From Leptobrachium leishanense (lineage: Eukaryota; Chordata; Amphibia; Anura; Megophryidae), in contig CM019064.1 in assembly GCA_009667805.1 (NCBI GenBank), forward strand, positions 74,336,400-74,400,399: a DNA stretch of 64,000 nucleotides, in the 5' to 3' direction. Positions 10,441 to 21,637 of this stretch are shown here, piece by piece (position 1 is the stretch's first letter; the number at the start of each line of letters is the position of its first letter). The notes under the pieces are model-generated. The model was given only the letters and a program-made list of their open reading frames with translations, made no database searches and was not told the origin of the DNA. The position numbers were made by a program, and so were the translations under genes.

Positions 10441-11120
10441 CTGCACAGTTACAGGTATTTATAAAGCGCCAGCATGTTCCGTAGCGCTGCACAATGGGTA
10501 AGACAGAATAACAAATAGCGATGTACATGGCTGAAAAATTTGTTTAGTTTAGTTTTGTTTCGTTACGTTTTTAAATCATTTCGTTTCATAACTAATTTTG
10601 TTTCGGATTTCGTTTTGTTTCGGATCAATTTGAAATTTCGAAATCGATTCGAATTTCATAGATATCAATTCGATAGTTGATATCAATTCGAATTTTGGAT
10701 CACTAGCTAAAACCCCAATTAATCAAATTTTGCTGTTAAAAGAAAAGCTACGGTTAAATTTTAAGCTGTGTCACAGATTTAGTATTTGAGTCAAATTAAA
10801 CAGTGAAACAAAATTAATTTGTTTCATACAGTCCTTTGCTGACTATTACTTATTGTAAGTTAAGATCAATTCGATAGGATATCAGTTATTCAAATTTTTC
10901 TTTTATGATGATGACACAGTGTAAAACAAAATAAAATTTGTTATATACCGTTTCGTTTCGATTTGTTATTCGGAAGTACTCCGAATACGAATTATCAAAT
11001 TTCATTCCACATTCCGAATTTTTCCGAAACCGATGCACATCTCTAATAACAACAATCAATACAAGTTAATCACATAGAACAGTAGGAGAGAGGACCCTGC
11101 TCGAGAGCTTACAATCTAAG
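10441..11120 (-). repeat. L2-type LINE 3' fragment split by a hAT MITE
   Basis: The flanks at 10441-10515 and 11046-11120 match the complement of the 3' end of the L2 at 16395-18526 and related L2 tails (TATTTATAAAGCGCCAGC; GAGAGCTTACAATCTAA). The middle is the MITE listed next. Confidence 0.6.
10516..11045. mobile_element. hAT MITE
   Basis: Termini TAGCGATGTACATGG and GATGCACATCTCTA are imperfect inverted repeats. The flanks ATAACAAA (10508-10515) and ATAACAAC (11046-11053) match at 7 of 8 bases. The interior is rich in TTTCGTTTCG motifs in both orientations. No transposase. Confidence 0.75.
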
Positions 11121-11493
11121 GCTGGGGTCAGACTGTGCGCCCGTATTGAAGTGGGTTCCGGTGTCGAATTGCGTGCACAACAGTGGCCGCGCTGCGGCCA
11201 TCTTGCAAGTCTCCCTGTCGCAGCGCTAGGACGCGCGTTCGACGGAGCTGCAAATCGCAATCCTCCATTAGGAAGATCGACCCTTGCAGTGCTGAGCGCA
11301 CTAACTGCGCTCAGCGAGGTGGCCAGACAGGTGTCAGAGTGGAAAGAACGTCCTCCCGCTGTTAAAACGTTCCTCCCGCTCTTGAATACCAAGGAGGGGT
11401 AACATCTATTTAAGATAAGCGCTGATATTTTATTATCTTGTGAATGCATTTCTGCGGGGGCTTATATATATTATATATATATATATACACATA
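11121..11493. other. GC-rich repeat remnant and TA run
   Basis: Begins like the GTCAGAC-ended MITE family (AAGGCTGGGGTCAGAC) but has no matching right end. Partial similarity to 14590-14720 (CAGCGCTGCAAG-like blocks). A TA run at about 11464-11488 abuts the Tc1 element. Confidence 0.35.
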
Positions 11494-13111
11494 CAGTTGT
11501 GTTCAAAATTATTCAACCCCCACTGAAATTGAGTGTTTTGGCCAGTTTGACATTGATTTTGATCATTCAGTCATCTTGCTTACAATTAAATCAAAGAGGC
11601 ACGTGTAGGTCGGACAAATATAACATAACATTTATAATGAAATAACCACAAATGTCTTTTCTGTGCTCACATCATTATCAGTTTTATTCAACCCCCAAGT
11701 GACATTCAATCTTAGTACTTAGTACAACATCCTTTTACAGTTATAACAGCTTTTAAACGTGAAGCATAGCTTGACACAAGTGTCTTGCAGCGATCTACGG
11801 GTATCTTCGCCCATTCGTCATGGGCAAAAGCCTCCAGTTCAGTCACATTCTTAGACTTGCGCACTGCAACTGCTTTCTTTAAGTCCCACCAGAGGTTCTC
11901 AATCGGATTTAAGTCAGGTGACTGCGATGGCCACTCCAAAATGTTCCAGCCTTTAATCTGCAACCATGCTCTAGTGGACTTGGAGGTATGCTTGGGATCA
12001 TTGTCCTGTTGAAAGGTCCAACGTCTCCCAAGCCTCAGGTTTGTGACGGACTGCATCACATTGTCATCCAATATCTCCTGGTACTGAAGAGAATTCATGG
12101 TACCTTGCACACGCTGAAGCTTCCCTGTACCTGCAGAAGCAAAACAGCCCCAAAGCATGATTGACCCCCCCGCCATGCTTCACAGTAGGCAAGGTGTTCT
12201 TTTCTTCATAGACCTTGTTCTTCCTCCTCCAAACATAGCGTTGATCCATGGGCCCAAACAGTTCTAATTTTGTTTCATTAATCCACAGAACACTATCCCA
12301 AAACTTCTGTGGTTTGTCCACATGACTTTTGGCATACTGCATTCGACTCTTCTTATTCTTTGGAGACAGCAAGGGGGTGCGCCTGGGAGTTCTGGCATGG
12401 AGGCCTTCATTACGCAGTGTGCGCCGTATTGTCTGAGCTGAAACTTCAGTACCCACATCTGGCAAATCTTTTCTCAGTTCCTCAGCAGTCACACGGGGAC
12501 TTTTCTCCACTCTACGCTTCAGGTAGCGCACAGCAGTCGAAGTCAGCATCTTCTTTCTGCCACGACCAGGTAGCGTTTCAACAGTGCCCTTTGCCTTGAA
12601 TTTGCGAATGATGCTTCCTATGGTCTCTCTTGGTATGTTTAACTTTTTTGCAATCTTCTTATAGCCATTGCCCTTCCTGTGAAGAGTAATCACCTCTTCT
12701 CTGGTCTTCCTGGACCATTCTCTTGACTTCACCATGTTTGTAACCACACCAGTAAATGTCTAGAAGGAGCTGAGTATCACAGTCATTTTAAAGCTGCCTA
12801 ATTGGTGCTTATTATGCTTTATTGCTGCTCCATGACATCCACAGGTGTTTTCAATACCTGATTGAAAACACTTGAATGAACCTCTGTTCTTCAGAGTGGT
12901 AGTCTTTAAGGGGTTGAATAATTGTGTCAATGAAGAATTCACAAAAGAAACATTTACTACTGTATTACAAAACCAATTGATGTCATTTTAGTTGCATATG
13001 GTTCTTTAAAAAGTCCTTGTAGGATTTCATTCTGAATACAATTACAAATGTACACTAAATTCCCTAAAACCCTTTACAGCATTGGGGGTTGAATAATTTT
13101 GAACACAACTG
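11494..13111 (-). mobile_element. Tc1-like transposon, 1618 bp, copy 1
   Basis: About 31-bp terminal repeats beginning CAGTTGTGTTCAAAATTATT lie between TA dinucleotides (11492-11493 and 13112-13113). A second, inner copy of the TTATTCAACCCC motif lies about 190 bp in from each end (near 11683 and 12910). This gives the IR/DR layout of several vertebrate Tc1 families. It carries one transposase gene on the minus strand. Confidence 0.95.
11712..12735 (-). pseudogene. Tc1-type transposase, inactivated
   Basis: The reading starts MVKSREWSRKTREEV, with an N-terminal helix-turn-helix (KKIAKKLNIPRETIGSI), a GRGRKK basic motif, a second DNA-binding half, and the DDE domain. The second Asp is in FQQDNDPKH and the Glu in [13 protein letters not shown]. 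Two defects are visible. The first catalytic Asp is Asn (LWINETKLEL, where copy 2 has LWTDETKLEL). One frameshift lies near 12170 at a C run. The length matches the usual roughly 340 residues. Confidence 0.92.
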
Positions 13112-13127
13112 TACCAGTGTTATACTG

Positions 13128-13169
13128 CAGGGTTCATAATTTTAAAGCGAGTGGAAATTTTGAGCCATG
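13128..13169. mobile_element. 42-bp minimal hAT derivative
   Basis: CAGGGTTCATAATTTTA at the left and the complement-like GGAAATTTTGAGCCATG at the right are all that remains. The unit is flanked by a perfect 8-bp duplication, TTATACTG (13120-13127 and 13170-13177). The ends match the 2.3-kb hAT at 42978-45274. It lies only 16 bp outside the Tc1 copy. Confidence 0.75.
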
Positions 13170-13179
13170 TTATACTGTA

Positions 13180-13500
13180 TTATGCTATCGTCAGGTTTAT
13201 GAGTTGTTTGTTATTCTATATATACATATACTCTTGTTATTTTTTGTGCTGTACTATTATATGTCCTCAGAAGGAGGCAGATCAAGAGTATGCACATATT
13301 GTATATTTTAATCCCTAGCACTTGGGGTTCACTTTTTTCCATGTTGGTTACTTTTGTGCAATAATGTATTTGTGGAATATGTCTTATATATAATGGCTTG
13401 AAAATGGCTCACGCACGAGCCGAAACGGTCTATTTTTAATTTGGCTTAAATAAAATTTGTTATTTTTACACACGTGTGCAGCCTTTACCCTGTTGAATAA
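13180..13500 (+). repeat. Retroelement 3' region with hammerhead-like motif
   Basis: The order is a unique-looking AT-rich part, the motif at 13398-13430, then AATAAAATTTGTTATTTTTAC and CAGCCTTTACCC. This ribozyme-then-AATAAA order also occurs at 5298, 33178 and 36814 (reverse strand). It is probably the tail of a Penelope- or retrozyme-type element. A TA run follows at 13498-13522. Confidence 0.4.
13398..13430 (+). ncRNA. Hammerhead-like motif with U3/A8 core
   Basis: Reads TTGAAAA, T, stem II (GGCTC-ACGCAC-GAGCC), GAAAC, then GGTC. Against CUGANGA, both C3 and G8 are changed (to U and A), keeping the 3-8 pair. Stem II has five perfect pairs. The cleavage triplet GTC is present, but stem III is almost absent. 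Confidence 0.5.
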
Positions 13501-13825
13501 TATATATATATATATATATATAATCTTTATTTTCTGAAATTTTCAAAGGAGAAAAATGGAAATCAGATCTATTAAACAATATTTTTTGTTGATGTCCAGA
13601 TACATTTATGAATTATTCTGTAGCTTTAAAGTGATTGTAATGTTGAAAACTATTGATTGTGGAACTCTGAGCCTCGGTGTCTCTGTAGGAGGTGACCCAA
13701 GAAAATCTAAAACAAGTATTGTCTGGAGACGTTGTTGTCCTGTGCCCTCTAGTGGATCTGAAATAATATGTTCAAATCAAGTCTCCTCTATATAGGTTTT
13801 AATATTTGAATAAAACCTATTCTAT

Positions 13826-14005
13826 CAGGGTTATTCAGAGAGCGTGAAAAGCAGGAGAATGACTGGAGAATGAAAAATTCTAGGTCAAAATAGCCAATTT
13901 GGAAAGTGAGATGAAAGGGAGAATTTTTCTGGTTTGGCTATTTTGACCTAGAATTTTTCATTCTCCAGTCATTCTCCTGCTTTTCACGCTCTCTGAATAA
14001 CCCAG
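13826..14005. mobile_element. 180-bp palindromic TTATTCA-type MITE
   Basis: Near-perfect palindrome. CAGGGTTATTCAGAGAGCGT at the left mirrors the right end, and the inner arms carry TTCTAGGTCAAAATAGCC and its complement. It is flanked by TAT on both sides, compatible with a TA target. Confidence 0.85.
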
Positions 14006-14883
14006 TATATATAATTATAAACATGTTTTTCTAATTTAGCCTAGTAGAATCTTTGAGGCTTTCTCGCTTTATTTTCCTCTGCCAGTGAAACGTAAATGTA
14101 TCGAATATCTGACATTCAGCTTTGAAATTTACAGAGATAAAAGAAAAAAATACAAATGTAAAACCAATTGCTGATTTCATGAAAAGATACTATCCCTTCA
14201 GTATCTCTGTGGATTGATTTATGAGCACACATATACATTGGATATAATATTGTATACATATCATATACTAACACAACCTGATTTTTAGGCTTATTTTTAG
14301 TAGAATCAATCCGTAGAATCCTCAGAGGTGAAAGAGATAGCATGGAAAATTATAAATAAATTATGAGGTTAATTCGGGGCTGTATTCTTGCACAGGCCTG
14401 GGCCTAGGGCAGCAGTTTGGAAAGAATGGCAGCATTTGTTCCCCTAATGTACTTTATTTAGAGGTTTGACGTTTCGGAGGTTTGCGGGTGTATAACAGAG
14501 CTGCATCGCATTTGAACTCCAAGCAATGGGTCCTTAAACACAGTAAATGTTACAAATTGCTCACTGTAAATATAGCACATTGCTTTTGTTTATGCAGTTA
14601 GCGCAGTCAGCGCTGCAAGCCGCGATCCTCCTATGGATGATCGTGCTTCGCAGCGCCGAAAACGTGTCGTACCGTTTTGACGGGGAGGCTTTCAGCATTA
14701 GTTTTCACGGTATAGCGTGTGGCCGGCCCCATAGAAACTCATTGAATCTGAACCTGAATTTGTGCTCCTGCACAAAAAAAATGCATGCTAATGAGGATAT
14801 GCTGGCATTGGGTGATTCAGGGATCCAGCAGGCATGGAATTTCTTCTGAAACCCGTAAAATTACATATCTGTTACCTTAAATT
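14006..14883. other. Non-coding stretch
   Basis: No gene. A hAT end-like CAGGCCTGGGCCTAGG lies near 14392, and a GC-rich repeat remnant at 14590-14770 resembles 11200-11330. Confidence 0.4.
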
Positions 14884-15092
14884 CCATGAACTCTGGTTGG
14901 AGTAGAGGTAACATCACTGCTCTGTGTGGAAAGAGCCTGTGGAGACATGGGTTTGATCCCAGCAAGAGCACCTCTTCAGTAAGTGTCCTTGGGCAAGACA
15001 CCTAACGGTACATACTCGCCACCCAGGACATACTTGAAAACGAGAGAAATCTCAATGTAGCCTTACTGGTAAAATCCGTTCTCAAAAAAAAA
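14884..15092 (+). repeat. tRNA-derived SINE
   Basis: The head contains a B-box-like GGGTTTGATCCC (about 14950). The middle carries TGTCCTTGGGCAAGACACC, resembling the conserved part of MIR/CORE-type SINEs. The tail, GAGAAATCTCAATGTAGCCTT, matches the 3' end of the LINE at 37235, and a poly(A) run follows. This suggests mobilisation by that LINE. A second copy is at 61056-61245 (minus). Confidence 0.8.
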
Positions 15093-15432
15093 AAAACTCG
15101 CTACAACATTCTGTAATAATATCTAGAAGCCAGAGTGCCTGTATTACTTTCGCTGTCATGCATCTAAATAAATCCTACAATTGCCAAACACATCTCTAAT
15201 GATAGAGGTTCTCGGATGATACGTGAAACATCCTTGCTTCACAGGAAAATAAACCAATAACATTTTAAATATAGTGTGTATATAAATATGTATACAGTAA
15301 CACAACAATTAAAAAAGACACACAGATGCCAAAATAAATATCCGTCACACATGTACATCTTGGATGTCAGCCAAGCCTCCAGGGCCTCCCCCGCCCACTG
15401 ACATCAGATGCGTGATGATGACAGTTGGGCAA
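15093..15432. other. Non-coding stretch
   Basis: AT-rich sequence between the SINE and a TTAA MITE; nothing recognised. Confidence 0.4.
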
Positions 15433-15791
15433 TTAACCCCTAGCTGCCCAGGGATTTCCATAGCTATGGTGGAGATACGGGGGTCCAAAGAACCCCCCTA
15501 TCTCAAAATCGGTGAGAGCCAGAGGGTCAGGTTTGGTATCATTGGAAAGGCCAGAGCATGACCTTTCCAATGATAGCAAACATGACCATGTTTGGTGTAC
15601 AAAATAAAAAGGAAAAAATAAAAACATTTATACTAAAAAAAAAGCATTGTTTTTTAAAAAAAAATAAAAAAAAATTGTCTGGGTCGTAGAATAAAACATG
15701 ACTTCAAATCGCGTTTAAACATGATGAGTATAAAACAGTCAAAATGAGCTCAGCGCACAGAGGTGAAATGGCTCAGCAATGAAGGGGTTAA
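15433..15791. mobile_element. TTAA-ended MITE
   Basis: Left end TTAACCCCTAGCTGCC and right end AGCAATGAAGGGGTTAA are inverted repeats with TTAA at each border, as in piggyBac or Kolobok elements. An inner hairpin pairs GGAAAGGCCAGAGCATG with a downstream CATGACCTTTCC-like copy. No transposase. Confidence 0.6.
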
Positions 15792-16394
15792 AAGCAAAAA
15801 ACATGTATAAATTGGATATTTCTAAACTCAGGACAACAAAGTTCAAAGCTATTTAGCCGGGGGTCTTTTTTTGGCGGTTGTAGATTTTGGGGTCAAAGTT
15901 CGAAAAAGTGTGTTTTTTTTCCCAGTTTTTCATTATATTTCATAAATTGTTTTATAGTAAATTATACGATATGATGAAAATAATAATATCTTTAGAAATT
16001 CCATTGTATTGCAAGAAAAATAGTATATTTAATTTGTACCATAAATGAGTAAGAGGAAAATTAGACCTAAACACAAACAGCCCAGAAACGCAAAAACAGC
16101 GGTGGGTACTTTCGTACAAACAATGGTAAAACAGTCTGGTCACTATGGTGTTAAACCTGTCGAACTGAAACACACGAAAGTCAAGTCATTTCGCCAGAAT
16201 TACATTGCAATTCAGTATTCTATGAGTAGACAACACGATAGTCTAATATGGGACAATTTCGGTGCCACCGAACGCCTCAAATTGTGGCGAATTACAGCAA
16301 ATTGCAGTGTATTTCGCTGTCAATTTGTCTGTATTTGGTGAATTGTTAGCTTAGTGAATAGATGAATTGCCCCGAAATTGCACCGAATAGTGAA
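15792..16394. other. AT-rich stretch and MITE half
   Basis: The first 350 bp hold nothing recognised. From about 16250 the sequence (ATTTCGGTGCCACCGAACG; GAATTGCCCCGAAATTGC) is half of a MITE. Its other half resumes at 18527 (GCAATTCGGGGCCAATT), so the LINE below inserted into it. Confidence 0.45.
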
Positions 16395-18490
16395 ATTCAC
16401 CAATGCCTGGAGGAAATCCCGCTCTGAAGCTGATTTTGTTCACTTCAAGTTTATTCTCCGGTCATACACCTCTGCCCTCCACTTGGCCAAACAATCCTTC
16501 TTCTCATCTCTTATATCTACGCTGTCCTCCAACCCTAAACGGCTCTGGTCCACCTTCAACACCCTCCTCTACCCACCTGCACCTCCCCCCTCAGCTGCCT
16601 TCAGCGCTCAAGAGCTGGCAGACTACTTCCTCAGTAAAAACTTTAACTATCAGAAGCAACATCCCAACACAAGATAGTTATCTGCCACCTCCACTCCCAC
16701 AGGTCCCATCTGCCACCCACTGCCGCTTCCTCCCAACCACTGAGGAGGAAGTCAAATCCTTATTGTCCTCCTCACATCTCACCACGTGCCCGCTCGACCC
16801 CATTCCCTCACATCTAATTCCTCCCCTCTCCTCCTCCCTCACCCCTGCTCTCACACACATCTTCAACCTATCTCTCTCCACTGGCTCCTTTCCATCCGCC
16901 TTCAAACACGCGCTAGTTACCCCTTTACTAAAGAAACCATCCCTAGATCCCAACTCTCCATCCAACTACCGTCCTGTATCCCTGCTTCCCTTTACCTCTA
17001 AGCTCTTAGAAAAACTAGTCTTCAACCGCCTCTCCCTCTTCCTGTCCTCCAATTCACTACTTGACCCCCTGCAATCTGGCTTCCGTCCCCTACACTCAAC
17101 TGAAACTGCCCTCACCAAAGTCACCAACGACCTCCTAACTGCTAAAAAACACGGCCACTATTCTATTCTCATCCTGCTTGACCTCTCGGCTGCTTTTGAC
17201 ACTGTTGACCACCCCCTCCTTCTACAGACCCTCAACTCTCTGGGTCTCGGTGACACTGCACTTGCTTGGATTGACTCCTATTTATCCAACAGGTCCTTCT
17301 GTGTGTCCTTTGCTGGTAACTCCTCCTCCTCATTGCCTCTATCTGTTGGTGTACCTCAAGGCTCTGTCCTTGGTCCTCTGCTCTTTTCCATCTACACCTC
17401 CTCCCTGGGCAAAATCATCAACAGCTTTGGCTTTAATTACCACCTCTACGCTGATGACACTCAGATCTAACCTCTCTACCCCTGATCTCTCTCCCCCTGT
17501 CCTTTCCAAAGTCAGTGACTGTTTATCTGGCATCTCCTCCTGGATGGCCTCCCACCACCTAAAGATCAACATGTCAAAGACTGAGCTCCTACTTATTCCT
17601 CCCTCTAATGCCGCCCACCTCCTGACTTCTCGATCACGGTGGAGGGTATCACCATCTCCCCATCAAACCAAGTTCGCTGTCTTGAGTTACACTTGACTCT
17701 GCTCTTTCCTTCATCCCCCACATCAAGTCTCTTTCCTCCTCCTGCCGATATCAACTGCGTAATATTTACAGAATTCGGCCATTTCTTACCGCTGTCGCCA
17801 CAAAACAACTCATACACGCCCTGGTAATCTCCCGACTCGACTATTGCAATAATCTCTTATCTGGCCTCCCTCTGTCCCACCTCCCCCCTACAATCCATCC
17901 TGAACGCCTCCGCCAGGCTAATTCACCTCACCCGCCGCTCTGTCTCTGCCGCTCCCCTCTGCGAGTCCCTTCACTGGCTCCCCATCCACTGCAGAATTAA
18001 GTTCAAAATCCTTATCCTTACCTACAAAACCCTCACTAACTCAGCTCCCCACTACCTGTCCTCACTAATCACCAAATACACCCCAGCCCGCTCCCTAAGG
18101 TCAAACAGTGACCTGCCTAGCTTCTCCCCGCATCACCTCTTCCCATGATAGACTGCAGGATTTCTCACGCGCAGCCCCCACTCTCTGGAACGCTCTCCCT
18201 CGTACTGTCAGACTTTCCCCTAACTTCTCTTCCTTCAAACGCTCCCTGAAAACATTCCTATTTAGGGAAGCCTACCACCCAACTCACTGACGCAACCATC
18301 AATCACTCTCACCTTACAGTCCTCTCCTCCTGTTTCCAACCCCAACCCTCCCAGATTGTGAGTTCCTACGGGAATAGGGCCCTCATCTCCTCCTGTACTG
18401 TTTGTCAAATGTTGTTCAATGTATTGTAACCCTGTCTATACTGTGCTTATTGTACAGCGCTGCGGAATATGCTGGCGCTTTATAAATAAA

Positions 18491-18524
<34 letters not shown>

Positions 18525-18526
18525 TT
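16395..18526 (+). mobile_element. L2-clade LINE, 5'-truncated
   Basis: A reverse-transcriptase-bearing non-LTR retrotransposon. Its 3' end (TGTACAGCGCTGCGGAATAT, GGCGCTTTATAAATAAAG) and its (TAA)n tail at 18494-18526 are characteristic of vertebrate L2. The 5' end is missing, as is usual after incomplete reverse transcription. It sits within a MITE whose halves flank it. Confidence 0.9.
16400..18290 (+). pseudogene. L2 reverse transcriptase, frameshifted
   Basis: Segments in different frames encode the second open frame of an L2-type LINE. They include [10 protein letters not shown], a [12 protein letters not shown] region, [12 protein letters not shown] (motif A, catalytic Asp), [16 protein letters not shown] and LYADDTQI (motif C with the catalytic Asp pair). 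The C-terminal TLWNALPRTVR...FKRSLKTFLF is at about 18180-18290. Frameshifts near 16675 and 17465, and others downstream, inactivate it. The endonuclease domain is absent. Confidence 0.88.
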
Positions 18527-18784
18527 GTGCAATTCGGGGCCAATTAGAAGGTTAGTGAATAACCTCTTAAAACGACCCTACATGTCAGTGTAAAATGATA
18601 CAAAAGGAAATGTATTAAGCGACATTGTCCAATAATGGCATGTTTGGTTTAGTTTATGTTTTAGAGTTATCCATTAATGTAGAAACAACTGTTTGTGTTT
18701 GTATCAAGTGGAACGTTTTACCAGGCACAGCCTTCTTTATTCTTATTATTGAATTTTTGTGTATTCTCTTATGTGACACGCAGG

Positions 18785-19475
18785 GTTATTCAAAGAGCAC
18801 TGAAATCCCACTCTTTCGTTCTCCGCACTTCGAAGAATTAAATTCGCCGACCCAGCGGTGAAATCACCGTTCACCGTAGGGTCCCAGAAATGCAAGGAAA
18901 AACCGCCAACCGCATGCAAAAAAACACCGCCAATCCGCCAAAGAGGGCGGCGACCAGCTGCCAGAGAAAGCCGACAAGCCGACGAATTGGTGAATGGGTT
19001 AAAACAAAAACAAAAAAAACAATGCAACTGCTTTTAACAGCTGTTTGAAAAAAAAAATACTGCAAGAAAATACCTGGAATTAATATATAAGATCCGGTGG
19101 ATAATAACAAAAAGGTTTGTTACAGAAAAAAACGCTATTTAAAAAAATTGGAGAAAAAAATCTCTAAAAATGCCTAATTTAAAAAAAAAAAAAATAAAGA
19201 GACTTTTTGCTGCAGATTAATTTATAAATATTTAATAAAAACAGGAATATTTTTTACATTGAAATTTATGGGATTTGGCTTATTAAACGAATGAAAGCAC
19301 TGAAAATTAGGGCTTTTCACTAATATTCTGGTGCTGTTCGGTGTTCTCTGAATCGATTAACCATTGCTTCTCTGTGGGGAGTTCATTGCTGTTGAACAGG
19401 CACCGTATTTCGCTGACAATTCGTCAATATTTGGCAAGCTGCCTGCTTTCTGACTGGCCGAATGACCGTAAAATG
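18785..19475. mobile_element. TTATTCA-family long MITE, right end missing
   Basis: Starts CAGGGTTATTCAAAGAGC and contains the family core: poly(A)-rich middle, AAAGAGACTTTTTGCTGCAG, then a stretch like TTGAAGCCTATGGGATTCGC. It ends within GGCCGAATGACC. No coding capacity. Confidence 0.6.
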
Positions 19476-19856
19476 GATCCAAAGCTTTTGATACATTAAT
19501 AATTCCAGAGCCTTTAATCTGATCCCAGTGCATTGGTTACGTTTACACCTGATTTGGCGTACTGGCCTGACGCTTACACATCTTACCTATTTCATATAAG
19601 CATGTTTTTTTTTGTATGTTTTATACGTCTTCTCGGCTTGCTTCACCCTTGCAACCACTTCAATAGCATTTTATTGTGGTGAGCCAAAACAGGAATGTCT
19701 GCATGGAAAATTGTGACCAAGTTTCAGAGCCTCCACCACCACAGGTTTCATCAACAACATGTGTTTATTTTATGTGAGATATAAAGGATCTTTCATTAAT
19801 ACAAATTATTCTTCCCTAATGACTGTTACCATTGTTATCGTCTAGTTTAACAATTT

Positions 19857-20325
19857 AGGCTAGCGTCAGACGAACGCAGTCACCACATCCGTGTCGCCGC
19901 ACAGTTTAACGTCCGTCGAAGTGTTGATTTGTGATCAATAGGGACCAACACACAAAGTACGTGCCCACCGAAGTGCGCACACACCACGCAGGTGGCAACA
20001 GACGCCATTTAGGCCTTGATGTAAAAGCGCTACGACGGACGCCCAGATTGCACCGCGTCCACGTAGCGGCCTGTGTGCTTGATGACGCGACAGACGCAGC
20101 GCATTTGCGACGTCCATCATGTTGGCGCTCAGAGGTTTTTTTTGGCCTGGCTGACTGTACCTGTCATTTAATTTTAATAAATTTTGATTCCCATATTTCC
20201 CTTTTTTTTCTACGTCTGTCAAAAAAACTGACCGTATGGTGTCTACAGTATCTTCCGTCAGTACGTCCGTCCGTCATGCACGCACACAGAGTGCGCGCAG
20301 ACTGCGTTCGTCTGACATAAGCCTT
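19857..20325. mobile_element. GTCAGAC-ended MITE, copy 1
   Basis: Ends AGGCTAGCGTCAGACG and CGTCTGACATAAGCCT form inverted repeats. The flank is TTA on both sides, compatible with a Harbinger-type 3-bp target. The interior is rich in ACGTCCGTC and GTGCGC repeats. Other copies are at 54120 and 62513. Confidence 0.65.
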
Positions 20326-20737
20326 ATGGAAACCTGCCATGCGCAAACTGTTTTTTCTGAGGGCTGGTATACATAATTTCCAATCAAAATTTCATTCAGC
20401 GCTGTAGTCAGTAACACTGTTAAATATTACCACTGTTGCAATGCAGACAAATGCCAGCTTTTCACAAACGAGACAAATAAACAGCGACAGAAGAAGCTTC
20501 AAAGAGAAGCTTCTCCTGCTGCTGTCTGCATTACTATTTCATGAAATGCTGCCGATTCTTGCCATTGTAACAATGGTGTTTTGCAACAATGCCAAGTACC
20601 AGAGTTTGCAGAATAAACCCCTATGTTTTGCAAGCCAAGGGAATAATGTAGCTCAGAGAAAATAACAATTAGTCCAACGAGAAAAAATATGTCACATCTG
20701 TATAATTATTTATTCCATTATTATAAAAGACAGATTA
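20326..20737. other. Single-copy-looking stretch
   Basis: No gene recognised. It includes a short perfect palindrome, CCATTGTAACAATGG (20572-20586), made of two opposed SOX-type sites. Confidence 0.4.
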
Positions 20738-21080
20738 AAGGGGTTATTCAGAGAGCCGATCTGGCCCCGAAATGTCACTGAGCAGAAAATTTCCCCGTAC
20801 GGTGCAATTTCGGGGCCATTCGGCTATTCAGAGAGCAGGCACGGTGCCTGTTCGAAGGCAATGAAATCCCCCATAGAGAAGCAATAGTTAATCTATTCAG
20901 AGAACACCGAACAGCAGTGAAAAGTTGTCGAAATGCCATGCTGTTCGGTGGTTTCATATGACAGGTTTATTCAGGCGAATCCCATAGGCTTCAATGTTAA
21001 AAATATTCCAGTTTTTATCCAATATCTAATAAACCGTTTATTATTTTAATCTGCAGCAAAAAGTCTCTTTATTTTTAGAT
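20738..21080. mobile_element. TTATTCA-family long MITE, partial
   Basis: Starts GGGGTTATTCAGAGAGCC and runs through the family core in the reverse order to copies at 27248 and 31761. It stops after CTGCAGCAAAAAGTCTC and TTATTTTTAG. Confidence 0.6.
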
Positions 21081-21635
21081 TTACTAGACTGACTATATAT
21101 TTTACATACAGTTTGGGCCTCCCTTATCCAGAATTCGAAAATCCAGAAGATGCTGACATTTTGAATTTTCAGAGCTGTCGGGATTTTAGTTATACTTATT
21201 TCCTGACACCCCGGATGAGTCGGTAACGACTTCACTGCAGACATAAGCTTCCCCCACTTTAAATGCGCTCATCTGATACAATGCACCCTGTTCAATACAA
21301 ACAGTATATTGCTCAGTCCACTTTATCATAGTTCATCAAGCCATAAACAATACGTGGTAAGGTAACAAATGCTTTCACAAATTGTATGTGAAAGCTCATA
21401 TTTATCACAATTAAGCAAGCTTTGATAGCTTTCTAAACATATTTATCTAATTTAGTATTATATCTATTTTTGAACAGAGGTTAATGACATTATAATTAAG
21501 GTTAAACAGATTATATATAGCCAACGCTTTAAAAAGATTGTATTTGCAGATTTCTCAGATTTGTGTTGATTAGCTGAGTTCTTTCCCTAGGTAATCTGAC
21601 ATATAATTAAAGAGATAAATAAATAGCTACATAGA
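21081..21635. other. AT-rich non-coding stretch
   Basis: Nothing recognised beyond AT-rich sequence up to the TA target of the next Tc1 element. Confidence 0.4.
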
Positions 21636-21637
21636 TA

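Noticed and set aside
19931..20320. 129-residue open frame
   Set aside because: Falls inside the GTCAGAC-ended MITE; the similar copies at 54120 and 62513 do not keep the frame.
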